A DNA stretch of 34,534 bases, taken from positions 1-34,534 of the forward strand of contig JAZLDG010000084.1 in NCBI GenBank assembly GCA_045614565.1, given 5' to 3'. Position 1 is the stretch's first letter. Each line of letters begins with the position of its first letter. The DNA comes from Scatosoma sp045614565 (GTDB lineage Bacteria; Bacillota; Clostridia; Christensenellales; Borkfalkiaceae). The notes beneath the pieces are model-generated. The model searched no databases, was not told the origin of the DNA, and worked only from the letters and a program-made list of their open reading frames with translations. Positions 24,045-32,429 of the stretch are shown in pieces. The position numbers and the translations under genes are program-made.

Positions 24045-24073
24045 TTGACAAATTACGTAAAAATCTTTATAAT
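24045..24073 (+). promoter_or_regulatory. promoter of the RNA methyltransferase gene, leaderless layout
   Basis: TTGACA (24045-24050), 17-bp spacer, TATAAT (24068-24073), then seven bases to ATG 24081. It is divergent from the queH promoter, with 30 bases between the two -35 boxes. Confidence 0.88.
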
Positions 24074-24080
24074 GAGTGTT

Positions 24081-25226
24081 ATGAAACTACTCATACCCGT
24101 TGCATTCGCCCAAGAGCAGGCAACCAAACGACAACTGCAAACGCTGGGCTTTACGAAAGCCCCCGCCGACAACGGCAGGATTGAAATCGACGGCGACTGG
24201 ACGGATATTGCGCGGCTGAACGTGTTTTTGCGCAGCGGCGAACGCGTTTTGATTTGTCTTGCCCGTTTCCCTGCCCGTACCTTTGACGAGCTTTACGACG
24301 GCGTTTACGCCATCGAATGGGAGCGTTGGCTGACCGTGCAATCGAAAATCCTTATGGACGGTAAAAGCGTACAAAGTACGCTTGCGGCGATTAAAGCCAC
24401 GGGCGGCGTGGCGAAAAAGGCGATTGTGCAACGGCTTTCGGACAAACTTCGACAAGGCAGACAAACGCTTTCGGAAACAGGTCCGCGTTCCATCGTCGGG
24501 ATTTCCCTTTATAAGGACGAAGCGACGATCACCTTGGACACTTCGGGCGACGGACTGCATAAACGCGGCTACCGTACGCTCGCGTACAGCGCGCCGTTAA
24601 AGGAAACGCTTGCAGCGGGCATTATCGACGAATCCTTTTACAACCCCGACAGGGATATGGAAAAGCCGTTCGCCGATCTCTTTTGCGGAAGCGGGACTTT
24701 GCCCATTGAAGCGGCTATGAAAGCCTTGCATATCGCGCCTTGCGTCAATCGAAGCTTTGATTTTGAAAAATGGGCTTGCGCACCCAAACAAGCGGCGGCG
24801 CGCGCGAGAGAAGAAGCCCGCGACGGCGTAAGACGGGATATAAAGCCGTGTATTTTCGGCTCGGATATCAATCCCGAAGCCATTTCCATTGCGCGCTATC
24901 ACGCCAAACGCGCGGGCGTGGACGAATATATCCGTTTTGAAGTTGCGGACGCACGGAAATTCACGAGCGGAAAAAGCTACGGTGTGCTTATTTCCAACCC
25001 GCCCTACGGCGAGCGGTTGTCCGATACCGCTTCGGTGCAAACGCTGATGCGCGATTTCGGCAAGACCTTCCGTTCGCTTTCCGAATGGAACGCGTACGTC
25101 TTGACTTCCTTGCCCGATTTTGAGCGGTATTTCGGCAAACGCGCGGATAAAAAGAAAAAGCTTTACAATGCGAACCTGCTTTGCGGATTGTATTCCTATT
25201 TTGGAAAAGCACCAAAGGACAAATAA
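24081..25226 (+). CDS. THUMP-domain class I RNA methyltransferase (RlmL-like)
   Basis: A 381-residue SAM-dependent guanine-N2 methyltransferase of the UPF0020/RlmL family, acting on 23S rRNA or tRNA. An N-terminal ferredoxin-like and THUMP region (to about residue 150) leads to the Rossmann fold: LHKRGYR, then ADLFCGSGTLPIEAA (motif I), FGSDINPEAI, and NPPYGER (motif IV). Ends with a short basic tail. ATG 24081 is preferred to upstream starts because those lie inside the promoter. The transcript should begin at or next to the ATG. Exact RNA target not predictable. Confidence 0.92.
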   Translation: MKLLIPVAFAQEQATKRQLQTLGFTKAPADNGRIEIDGDWTDIARLNVFLRSGERVLICLARFPARTFDELYDGVYAIEWERWLTVQSKILMDGKSVQSTLAAIKATGGVAKKAIVQRLSDKLRQGRQTLSETGPRSIVGISLYKDEATITLDTSGDGLHKRGYRTLAYSAPLKETLAAGIIDESFYNPDRDMEKPFADLFCGSGTLPIEAAMKALHIAPCVNRSFDFEKWACAPKQAAARAREEARDGVRRDIKPCIFGSDINPEAISIARYHAKRAGVDEYIRFEVADARKFTSGKSYGVLISNPPYGERLSDTASVQTLMRDFGKTFRSLSEWNAYVLTSLPDFERYFGKRADKKKKLYNANLLCGLYSYFGKAPKDK

Positions 25227-25228
25227 GT

Positions 25229-25945
25229 ATGTTTGATTACACCAAAACCGCCGTCACGAAAATTTGGACGGATTTCAAAAAATTCTTTTATATTTGTAAT
25301 ATCGTCACGCAAGCCGTGTACCTTTCTTATCTTGTGTACGCGCTCGTCGCCAAATCGGGAAATCCTTGGGTAAACGGCGTGCTTCTCACCCTTTCGCTTG
25401 CGTATTTTATATTCTTTCTCGTAATGACGACGGGCAAGGCGAGCAAGGAAAAACAAAAGAGCAAAAAAATCGGGCAACGGATTTTTAAGTACTTAAAGCA
25501 TTTGATTGCGCTTTACAATCTCGCCGTGATCGTATACGGGTTTTACGGCGTGTACACCCTTTCTTCCACCGTCACGATCGCTTCCTTAATTCAGCTCGTG
25601 CAAATCGTGTTTATGCTCATCGGCTGGGTACTTGGGCTTGTGTTCAACGTCGTGGAACTGATCGTGGAAAACCGCGTGCAATTTTTGCTCGAAGGTGTGG
25701 AAGCGGACTATCAAGAACTTACCAGGCCCGTCAAAACGGTGGGTAATTTCTTCAAGAAAATTACGGGTCAGGAAGTCGAGCCTGAAAAGGAAAAATCCAA
25801 ATCCCGACTGTGGCTGGACGAAAAAGTGAAGTCGGACAGAGCGGAGAAAAAAGCCGCCAAACGCAAAAGTAAAGCCGCCGAAGAAATTGCAATCACGCAA
25901 GAAAAAAAGCCGAGAAAGCTATTCGGCAAAAGAAAGGACGATTAA
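25229..25945 (+). CDS. hypothetical membrane protein with a basic tail
   Basis: A 238-residue protein I do not recognise. Four transmembrane helices are likely (IVTQAVYLSYLVYAL, GVLLTLSLAYFIFFLVM, LIALYNLAVIVYGFY and LIQLVQIVFMLIGWVL), with Lys-rich loops. The last ~80 residues are highly charged (RAEKKAAKRKSKAAEE) and should be cytoplasmic. It begins two bases after the methyltransferase stop and ends three bases before the TraX gene, so it is in that operon. Confidence 0.8.
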   Translation: MFDYTKTAVTKIWTDFKKFFYICNIVTQAVYLSYLVYALVAKSGNPWVNGVLLTLSLAYFIFFLVMTTGKASKEKQKSKKIGQRIFKYLKHLIALYNLAVIVYGFYGVYTLSSTVTIASLIQLVQIVFMLIGWVLGLVFNVVELIVENRVQFLLEGVEADYQELTRPVKTVGNFFKKITGQEVEPEKEKSKSRLWLDEKVKSDRAEKKAAKRKSKAAEEIAITQEKKPRKLFGKRKDD

Positions 25946-25948
25946 ACG

Positions 25949-26701
25949 ATGGAAGCCTTGAAAAAAATACGCGTACTCAACGCAAACGCCATTAAATTTA
26001 TAGCGGCGGCGTTAATGCTCGTCGATCATACGGGCTTGATGCTGTTCCCCAAACTGACGATTTTCCGTATCATCGGTCGGCTTTCTATGCCCCTATTCGC
26101 GTTCGCAGTTTCCGAAGGTTGCCGCTATACCAAAAATAAAATCAAGCATCTTGCGTTGATGCTTGGGCTTGGCGTGGGTTGTCAGCTCGTATATTTTTTG
26201 TTTTCGGGCGATACCTATTTGAATATTTTAATCACCTTTTCCCTGTCCGTTGTTATCATTTACGCAATGCAATTTTTCAAAAAATGCCTTTTTAGCGAGT
26301 GCAAACTGCTTGTAAAAATCGGCGCGGGCGCGTTGTTTTTGGCTTCGGGTGTAGGCGCGTATCTCTTTTGCCGATTTTTCACCGTGGACTACGGTATTAC
26401 GGGCGTACTGCTGCCCGTGTTCGCAAGTATTTTAGATTTTCGTCAAATACCTGTCCCCGAGAAATTCCAAAAATTCGACGCTATTCCTTGGCGGCTTTTA
26501 TGCTTTTTTATCGGGCTTCTTTTCTTCCTGTACGTGCGCCGTACCAACCCGATCGCGCCGTACACCTTACTTTCGATGGTGTTCTTGCTGTTATACAACG
26601 GCGAAAAAGGCAAGCTGAAAACCAAGTACTTTTTCTATATCTTCTATCCCCTACATCTTGCACTTTTGGAAGGGATATACCTTCTTCTTACATTGCTATA
26701 A
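25949..26701 (+). CDS. TraX family membrane protein
   Basis: A 250-residue integral membrane protein of the TraX family, related to the F-plasmid pilin acetylase; chromosomal Firmicute members are probably membrane acyltransferases. The family motifs are LMLVDHTG near the N-terminus, RLSMPLFAF, the Gly-rich middle and FYIFYPLHLALL at the end, with about eight transmembrane helices. It closes the methyltransferase operon and is followed by a perfect terminator. No conjugation genes are nearby, so a pilin role is unlikely. Confidence 0.9.
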   Translation: MEALKKIRVLNANAIKFIAAALMLVDHTGLMLFPKLTIFRIIGRLSMPLFAFAVSEGCRYTKNKIKHLALMLGLGVGCQLVYFLFSGDTYLNILITFSLSVVIIYAMQFFKKCLFSECKLLVKIGAGALFLASGVGAYLFCRFFTVDYGITGVLLPVFASILDFRQIPVPEKFQKFDAIPWRLLCFFIGLLFFLYVRRTNPIAPYTLLSMVFLLLYNGEKGKLKTKYFFYIFYPLHLALLEGIYLLLTLL

Positions 26702-26708
26702 AGGAAAA

Positions 26709-26738
26709 GGCAAACCCGCGGGTTTGCCTTCTTTTTAT
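26709..26738 (+). terminator. terminator after the TraX gene
   Basis: GGCAAACCCGCGGGTTTGCC (26709-26728) is a perfect palindrome followed by TTCTTTTTA. Confidence 0.9.
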
Positions 26739-27010
26739 TGTTTGTGTTTCGTGGATTTCCAAAGGATAGCGAATACCAAAATTGCCAAAAGCGGAAACGC
26801 CGTTCCCGCGAGCATTCCTACCCGCATACCCAGCTCTTCCACCGTCAAGGCAAGAGAAGAAGCAAGCGACGAAGCGGAAGAAGAAGCGATTACGCCGTCC
26901 GTTACCACGCCGACGAGCTGCGGTCCTACCGACGCGCCGAGATCGCCGCCCGCCGCCATCGCAATATTTGAGACGTAACAGCCAAGCTTCGTACGTTTAT
27001 AATTTATCAT
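26735..27010 (-). pseudogene. C-terminal remnant of an MFS transporter
   Basis: A 91-residue open frame. AAGGDLGASVGPQLVGVVTD matches the stretch between the last helices of sugar/drug MFS transporters, and GMLAGTAFPLLAILVFAIL would be the last helix. The usual ~300 preceding residues are absent and unrelated sequence lies upstream. It may still be translated, since AAGGTG precedes the ATG, but it cannot be a transporter by itself. Confidence 0.65.
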
Positions 27011-27069
27011 AACGACACCTTACTTCAATATTAGGCGTATTATATCACAAGCCCGTGAAAATAGCAATC

Positions 27070-27105
27070 AAAAAACAACGAAAAATATATTTTTCGTTGT
27101 TTTTT
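27070..27105. terminator. 36-bp perfect palindrome, bidirectional terminator
   Basis: AAAAAACAACG ... CGTTGTTTTTT is a perfect palindrome of 36 bases that works in both directions. It ends the feo operon. Confidence 0.9.
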
Positions 27106-27109
27106 GCGT

Positions 27110-27295
27110 TTATTCGTTTTCTTCGTCCGCGGCGCGTTTGCTTGGACAGCTTTCGCCGTTTACGCAACCGCTGCAACCGTGACAGCCGCAGCCGCAATCC
27201 GTTTTTCCCGTCTTTTTCCGCCAAAGCGAAAGCGCGATTACGCCGACGACGATTGCCGCCGCAAGTACGATTATAATAATATCTATCGGTTTCAT
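27110..27295 (-). CDS. FeoB-associated Cys-rich membrane protein
   Basis: A 61-residue protein with one N-terminal transmembrane helix (IIIIVLAAAIVVGVIALSLW) and a cysteine cluster, CGCGCHGCSGC. Small proteins of this type follow feoB in many Clostridia and are assumed to help ferrous iron transfer, like FeoC in enterobacteria. It overlaps the feoB stop by four bases, so it is part of the feo operon. Confidence 0.9.
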   Translation of the reverse strand: MKPIDIIIIVLAAAIVVGVIALSLWRKKTGKTDCGCGCHGCSGCVNGESCPSKRAADEENE

Positions 27296-29544
27296 AATTT
27301 TTCCTTTTTCTTATTGTATAACACAATCCCAACGGTTATCACGACGACGACCGCCGCCCAAATGAACGCCGTCCACCACCAGCTCCCGATCGTATAGACC
27401 ATACTCGCCACGAGATAGGAAGTGACGATCCAAAACAATAGCGTCCACTTGAATTTTCCTTTCCCCACTTCGCCTTTTGCCGTCGCAACCGCCGCAAAGC
27501 AGGGTACGGTGAGCATATTAAAGGCGATAAAAGAAATGAGCGCGGGAATGGTAACGCCCGTGGCGTTAATCATAATCAGTACTTCTTCCACGCCTTCTTC
27601 GTACAAGCCCGAATGCTCGAACGAAGCGAACAAGCAAGCCGCCAACGTACCGAACGTTGCGATGACGTCTTCCTTTGCAATCAAGCCCGTAAGTGCCGCC
27701 ACCGCAAACACCCAACCCGCAGACGAAAGCTGACTACCGAAGCCGAGCGGCGTGAAGAAGGGCTGAATGAGCTGACCGAGCGAAGCAAGAATGGACGTAT
27801 CCATTGCTTTGCCTACGTAGTTCCAGCTCCAACCGAAGTTGGACAAAAACCAAACGACGATACACGAAGCGACGATAATGGTAAACGCTTTTTGAATGAA
27901 ATGCTTTGCTTTATCCCAAAGATGCAGCATTAAATTGCCAAACTTGGGCAAATGATAGTGCGGAAGCTCCATAATAAAGGGCGAAGCTTCGCCGCGCATC
28001 GTGGTGCTGCGCATTACGAGCAAGGAAATGAGCGCGACGATTACGCCGAGAAGATACATTGAATAGGTAATCACGTCCGCGTTGCCCACGCCGAATTTTG
28101 CCACGATCCCGCCTGAAATGGCAAGCAAAATCGGCAATTTTGCACCGCACGAGAAAAAGGGAATGACGCGAACGGTCGCGATGCGTTCCCGTTCGTCTAC
28201 CATCGTGCGGGTATTGATCATTGCGGGAACGGAGCAGCCAAAGCCCATAATCATCGGCATAAACGCCCTACCCGATACCCCAAAGCGACGGAATACGCGG
28301 TCGAGCATAAACGCTACGCGCGCCATATATCCGCTGTCTTCCAAAATGGAAAAGCAAAGGAACAGTACGAGAATTTGGGGCAAGAACGAAAGCACGGACG
28401 ACAAACCGCCCCATACGCCGTCGCAAACCAGACCTACCACCGCTTCGTGCGCATCTAACGCCGTCAAGCCCGTCGCGAGCGCGTCCCCGATTAGCCCCGT
28501 CAAAAGTTCGAGCGCGTTAAATAACGCCACGCCCAAAGAATTTATACCTTCGGAGAAGAAAATTCCCCCAACGGGCGTTTGGCTAACGGTAGCGCACCAC
28601 TCGCCAAAAGCAGGAATAATACTCCCTAAATATAATAAATTTTCCGAAAAAGTTAAATGAAAAATCGTGAATAGAATAAGTAAAAATATAGGGATACCCG
28701 CCCATTTATGCGTAAGTACTTTATCCGCTTGGTTGGATTTAGAAAGCTCGTCGTCCACCTTTCTCGCGCGGGTAAGCGTCGTTGAAAAACGGGAAGTCAC
28801 GTATTTATACCGCGCGTCGGCAATCTCCGCTTCCGTGTCGATTTCCTTGCCCGTGCGTTGCACGTTTTCACGGATAAACGCTTCGACGGCTTTGGCTTCC
28901 GCGGGGTGGTTTTTGACTTCGATTTCGTCCTTTTCCACAAGCTTTATCGCGTGGAATAGGGGCGCGTCCACGCCTTTGAGTTTGAGCGCGATTTCGGCGT
29001 TTGCAATCGCCGAACCGAGCAAGCTGTCCTTCAAAACCGTCGTCGCCGTACGCTTTTTAAGTATCGCGTCCATTGCTCGCGTCATCAAAAGCTCGATATT
29101 CGTGCCTTTGAGCGCGGAAATCTCCACGACGGGGATATCCATTCGCCGTTCCAACGCCCGCACGTCGATTTTGTCACCGTTTCTATCCAAAACGTCCGTC
29201 ATATTTAAGGCGACGACCATCGGAATATCCAGCTCCATAAGCTGGGTGGTAAGATACAAGTTCCTTTCCAAATTCGTCGCGTCTACGATATTGATAATAC
29301 AATCGGGATTTTCGTCCAAAACGAAATTCCGCGCAATCACTTCTTCGGGCGTGTAGGGCGAAAGCGAATAAATCCCCGGTAAATCGACGATATCGACGGG
29401 TTCGTTCCCCTTTTTATACGTGCCTTCACGCTTATCCACCGTGACCCCCGGCCAGTTCCCGACGTGTGCCGTACTGCCCGTGAGCACGTTAAAAAGCGTC
29501 GTCTTGCCCGCATTCGGATTGCCTGCTAATGCAAATTTTAACAT
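27292..29544 (-). CDS. feoB: ferrous iron transporter FeoB
   Basis: A 750-residue membrane permease with an N-terminal GTPase. The G motifs are GNPNAGKTTLFN (G1), DLPGIYSLSPYTPEE (G3), NMTD (G4) and SALKG (G5). A helical spacer then leads to the transport domain with the Gate repeats (FLPQILVLFLCFSILEDSGYMARVAF, split over two helices) and Cys-Gly-Ala-Lys-Leu-Pro. Length and motif order are normal. Together with FeoA and the Cys-rich protein it imports Fe2+ under anaerobic conditions. Confidence 0.98.
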   Translation of the reverse strand: MLKFALAGNPNAGKTTLFNVLTGSTAHVGNWPGVTVDKREGTYKKGNEPVDIVDLPGIYSLSPYTPEEVIARNFVLDENPDCIINIVDATNLERNLYLTTQLMELDIPMVVALNMTDVLDRNGDKIDVRALERRMDIPVVEISALKGTNIELLMTRAMDAILKKRTATTVLKDSLLGSAIANAEIALKLKGVDAPLFHAIKLVEKDEIEVKNHPAEAKAVEAFIRENVQRTGKEIDTEAEIADARYKYVTSRFSTTLTRARKVDDELSKSNQADKVLTHKWAGIPIFLLILFTIFHLTFSENLLYLGSIIPAFGEWCATVSQTPVGGIFFSEGINSLGVALFNALELLTGLIGDALATGLTALDAHEAVVGLVCDGVWGGLSSVLSFLPQILVLFLCFSILEDSGYMARVAFMLDRVFRRFGVSGRAFMPMIMGFGCSVPAMINTRTMVDERERIATVRVIPFFSCGAKLPILLAISGGIVAKFGVGNADVITYSMYLLGVIVALISLLVMRSTTMRGEASPFIMELPHYHLPKFGNLMLHLWDKAKHFIQKAFTIIVASCIVVWFLSNFGWSWNYVGKAMDTSILASLGQLIQPFFTPLGFGSQLSSAGWVFAVAALTGLIAKEDVIATFGTLAACLFASFEHSGLYEEGVEEVLIMINATGVTIPALISFIAFNMLTVPCFAAVATAKGEVGKGKFKWTLLFWIVTSYLVASMVYTIGSWWWTAFIWAAVVVVITVGIVLYNKKKEKL

Positions 29545-29552
29545 ACCTATTC

Positions 29553-29774
29553 TTACTCCATCTCCACGTGCGCCGCTTCCGCTTTGCGAAGCGTCAATTC
29601 ATAACCGCGTATAGAAATTTCTATCGGGTCGCCAAGCGGTGCTTTTTTGCGCAGATAAATCTCAGCGCCGGGGGTAATCCCCATATCAAACAATCTACGG
29701 CGAATCGCACCTTCGCCGTTCACCGCTTTAATCGTGCCGCGTTCTCCTATATCAAATTGCGATAAAAGCTTCAT
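29553..29774 (-). CDS. feoA: ferrous iron transport protein FeoA
   Basis: A 73-residue SH3-like protein that works with FeoB. Motifs are GERGTIKAVNGEGAIRRRLF, DMGITPGAEI and PLGDPIEISIRGYELTLRK. ATG 29774 is chosen because AGGAG stands seven bases upstream; the in-frame ATG at 29780 is too close to it. It is first in the operon, eight bases before feoB. The operon leader contains a DtxR-type operator right before the Shine-Dalgarno. Confidence 0.95.
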   Translation of the reverse strand: MKLLSQFDIGERGTIKAVNGEGAIRRRLFDMGITPGAEIYLRKKAPLGDPIEISIRGYELTLRKAEAAHVEME

Positions 29775-29791
29775 AACCATTCTCCTGTTTT

Positions 29792-29807
29792 CTTAACCAA
29801 GGTTAAG
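29792..29807. promoter_or_regulatory. DtxR-type operator 1, in the feoA leader
   Basis: CTTAACCAAGGTTAAG, a near-perfect palindrome, lies between the transcription start and the feoA Shine-Dalgarno. Probable binding site of the iron regulator encoded next door. Confidence 0.8.
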
Positions 29808-29827
29808 TTTTACTATGAAGAAAAAAG

Positions 29828-29839
29828 CGGTGTACACCG
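29828..29839. promoter_or_regulatory. 12-bp palindrome in the feo leader
   Basis: CGGTGTACACCG is a perfect palindrome just downstream of the feo transcription start. It differs from the DtxR boxes, so it may bind another regulator or form a leader hairpin. Confidence 0.45.
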
Positions 29840-29852
29840 TATTTTCGTTTAT

Positions 29853-29881
29853 ATTCTATCATTATTTTATGCGGTTGTCAA
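29853..29881 (-). promoter_or_regulatory. feo operon promoter
   Basis: On the minus strand TTGACA (29881-29876), 17-bp spacer and TAGAAT (29858-29853). Confidence 0.85.
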
Positions 29882-29887
29882 GAAAAA

Positions 29888-29903
29888 ATAAACCTTGGTT
29901 AAG
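29888..29903. promoter_or_regulatory. DtxR-type operator 2, upstream of the feo -35
   Basis: ATAAACCTTGGTTAAG (reverse complement CTTAACCAAGGTTTAT) shares 14 of 16 bases with operator 1. The two sites bracket the promoter. Confidence 0.75.
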
Positions 29904-29906
29904 ATT

Positions 29907-30281
29907 TTATTCTTGATTTTCAAGAAATTTTTTCATTTTTTCAAAGGTTTCGTTTGATACGAGATGTTCCATATTGCAAGCGTCTTCTTCCGCGCACGCC
30001 GCGGATACGCCGAGTTTTTGTAAAAAGTTACGGATAATGCAATGTTTTTCGTAAACGGCTTCGGCGTAATCCTTACCCTTTTGGGAAAGGTAGAGATGCT
30101 TGCCTTCTTCGTAGATATAACCCTTTTCGCAAAGGAGCTTCATTGCCTTATTGACCGCCGCGCCCGAAACGGACATACGCTTTGCCACGTCGATACGGTG
30201 TACGACGGTTTGCGTGCGCGAAAGCATTAAAATGCTTTCTAAATAATCTTGTTCCGATTGATTGTATTTTGCATACGTCAT
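29907..30281 (-). CDS. DtxR/MntR-family metal-dependent regulator
   Basis: A 124-residue regulator. The winged helix spans QSEQDYLESILML, VAKRMSVSGAAVNKAMKLL and GKHLYLSQKGKDYA. The metal-binding dimer domain has CNMEHLVSNETFE with His and Glu ligands; the SH3-like third domain of DtxR is missing, as in MntR. It probably senses ferrous iron or manganese and represses the adjacent feo operon through the two palindromes. AAAGGGGG precedes the ATG. It lies 50 bases after queA and may be read from the ruv-queA transcript. Confidence 0.9.
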   Translation of the reverse strand: MTYAKYNQSEQDYLESILMLSRTQTVVHRIDVAKRMSVSGAAVNKAMKLLCEKGYIYEEGKHLYLSQKGKDYAEAVYEKHCIIRNFLQKLGVSAACAEEDACNMEHLVSNETFEKMKKFLENQE

Positions 30282-30330
30282 AGCGAAAGCCCCCTTTGAA
30301 AAAAGATATGTTTAACGCCGAATGCGTCGT

Positions 30331-31365
30331 TTATAAAATCAAACAGGCGTCCCCGAAGCTGAAAAAGCGGTACTTGTTATCCACGGCGTATTTATAAACT
30401 TCGAGTATTTCTTCCCTGCCCGTCAGACACGCCACGAGCATAATGAGCGTGCTTTCGGGAAGATGGAAGTTGGTTACGAGCGCGTCGACACATTTCATTT
30501 TATAGGGCGGGTAAAGGAAAATTTCGGTGTTGCCGCTACACGGGCGCACGAACCCGTTTTCGTCCGCCACGCTTTCCAGCGTGCGCACGGAAGTCGTACC
30601 CACGGCGATTACCCGCCGACCTTCGCGCTTCGCCGCGTTGATTTTTTCCGCTGCTTCCGCGCCGATTTCATAATATTCGGAGTGCATTTTGTGATCGGTA
30701 ATGATTTCTTCGCTGACGGGACGGAACGTGCCCAAACCCACGTGCAAAAGCACTTCGGCTATTTCCACGCCCTTGTCGCGCAAGCGGGAAAGAAGCTCGT
30801 CCGTGAAATGCAAGCCCGCCGTCGGCGCAGCCGCCGAGCCGTCTACTTTGCTGTAAACGGTGTTATACCGCGCTTGATTTTCTAATTTTTCCTTGATGTA
30901 CGGGGGCAACGGCATCGTGCCTACGCGGGATAAAACGTCTTCAAACGCGCCGTCAAAGTTGAATTCCACGATACGCTCGCCCGATTCGGTGATATCCTTG
31001 ACGGTGAGCGAAAGCTCGTCGCAAACGGTGAGCGTTACGCCGATTTTGCCCTTTTTCCCCGGTTTCATCAGCACTTCCCAAGTCCGTAAATCATAGCGTT
31101 TTAACAAAAGGACTTCCACAAGCCCGCCGTGCGGCGTACGCGCGTACATTCGCGCGGGGATTACCTTGGTATTGTTGAGTACGAGCAAATCCCCTGCCTG
31201 TAACTGGTCGTAAATATCGGAGAAAATTTTATCCGAAACGGTTTTGGTTTTGCGATCGTATACAAGCAAACGCGAAGAATCGCGCGGCTCTGCGGGCGTT
31301 TGCGCGATACGGTCTTCGGGTAAATCGTAATAAAAATCTTTTTTCGTGTATTGTACTTTTTCCAT
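30331..31365 (-). CDS. queA: tRNA preQ1-34 S-adenosylmethionine ribosyltransferase-isomerase
   Basis: A 344-residue enzyme that transfers and rearranges the ribosyl group of SAM onto preQ1 in tRNA, giving epoxyqueuosine. Family motifs present: YDLPEDRIAQTPAEPRDSSR at the start, NNTKVIPARM, AAPTAGLHFT, HVGLGTFRPV and NFHLPESTLIMLV. The ATG at 31365 begins two bases after the ruvB stop, so translation is coupled; an upstream TTG is not needed. It provides the substrate of QueH. Confidence 0.97.
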   Translation of the reverse strand: MEKVQYTKKDFYYDLPEDRIAQTPAEPRDSSRLLVYDRKTKTVSDKIFSDIYDQLQAGDLLVLNNTKVIPARMYARTPHGGLVEVLLLKRYDLRTWEVLMKPGKKGKIGVTLTVCDELSLTVKDITESGERIVEFNFDGAFEDVLSRVGTMPLPPYIKEKLENQARYNTVYSKVDGSAAAPTAGLHFTDELLSRLRDKGVEIAEVLLHVGLGTFRPVSEEIITDHKMHSEYYEIGAEAAEKINAAKREGRRVIAVGTTSVRTLESVADENGFVRPCSGNTEIFLYPPYKMKCVDALVTNFHLPESTLIMLVACLTGREEILEVYKYAVDNKYRFFSFGDACLIL

Positions 31366-31367
31366 AA

Positions 31368-32417
31368 TCAATCGTCTTCAAACATCGACATTTGTTTTCT
31401 TGCTTTCAAGCTCGGCTCTATGCCCATATGCGCGTAACCGTCCTTCAAGCAAATTCTGCCCCGCGACGTACGCGCGATAAAACCAAGCTGTAAAAGATAG
31501 GGCTCGTATACGTCTTCGATGGTGTTCGCGTCTTCGCCCGTCGTCGCCGCGAGCGTTTCCAAACCCGCAGGACCGCCGCCGAATTTTTCAATGAGCGCGC
31601 GGAGCAGGCTTCGATCCGTTTGATCCAAACCAAGCTCGTCGATTTCCAACCGCGCAAGCGCGAAACGGGCGTCTTGGAGCGTGATCGTCGAATTGCCCTT
31701 GACCGCCGAGAAATCGCGGACGCGCTTTAACAAACGGTTGGCGATTCGGGGCGTGCCACGGCTTCGCCGCGCAATTTCTTCCGCTGCGGTTTCGTCGATG
31801 GAAATTTCCAACGCGCGCGCCGAGCGGGTAACGATTTCTTTCAGCTCCGCGGGCGTGTAAATTTCAAGGCGGTTGATAATGCCGAAACGGTCGCGAAGGG
31901 GCGGGGCGAGCATTCCCACGCGCGTGGTCGCGCCGACGAGCGTGAAGCGGTTGAGCGTGAAACGGATATTCCGCGCGGACGGACCTTTGCCCACGATAAT
32001 ATCGAGCGCGTAATCTTCCATTGCCGAATATAAAATTTCTTCAACCGAACGGTTTAAGCGGTGAATTTCGTCGATAAACAAAACGTCGCCTTCGTTCAAG
32101 TTGGTAAGTATGGCGGCGAGATCGCCCGAACGCTCGATGGCAGGTCCGCTCGTCATTTTAATATTCGCGCCCATTTCGTTGGCGATAATATGCGAAAGCG
32201 TGGTTTTCCCCAAGCCTGGCGGTCCGTACAAAAGCACGTGATCCAAAGCTTCGCCGCGCGATTTCGCCGCGGCGATATATACGCCGAGATTTTCCTTGAC
32301 CTTTTGTTGCCCGACGTAATCGGACATCGTTTTGGGTCGCAGCACGTTCTCTTCCGCGTCGTATTCCGTTTTCGTGCCGACGATCAAGCTTTCGTCAGCG
32401 TAATCGTTCTCAAACAT
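31368..32417 (-). CDS. ruvB: Holliday junction branch-migration ATPase RuvB
   Basis: A 349-residue AAA+ ring motor that drives branch migration with RuvA. Walker A is GPPGLGKTTLS, Walker B FIDEIHRL, sensor 1 GATTRVGML, followed by the C-terminal winged helix with FIARTSRGRICLKDG. GGGGGAG precedes the ATG. It sits between ruvA and queA, in the usual order of Clostridia. Confidence 0.98.
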   Translation of the reverse strand: MFENDYADESLIVGTKTEYDAEENVLRPKTMSDYVGQQKVKENLGVYIAAAKSRGEALDHVLLYGPPGLGKTTLSHIIANEMGANIKMTSGPAIERSGDLAAILTNLNEGDVLFIDEIHRLNRSVEEILYSAMEDYALDIIVGKGPSARNIRFTLNRFTLVGATTRVGMLAPPLRDRFGIINRLEIYTPAELKEIVTRSARALEISIDETAAEEIARRSRGTPRIANRLLKRVRDFSAVKGNSTITLQDARFALARLEIDELGLDQTDRSLLRALIEKFGGGPAGLETLAATTGEDANTIEDVYEPYLLQLGFIARTSRGRICLKDGYAHMGIEPSLKARKQMSMFEDD

Positions 32418-32429
32418 ACTCTCCCCCTT

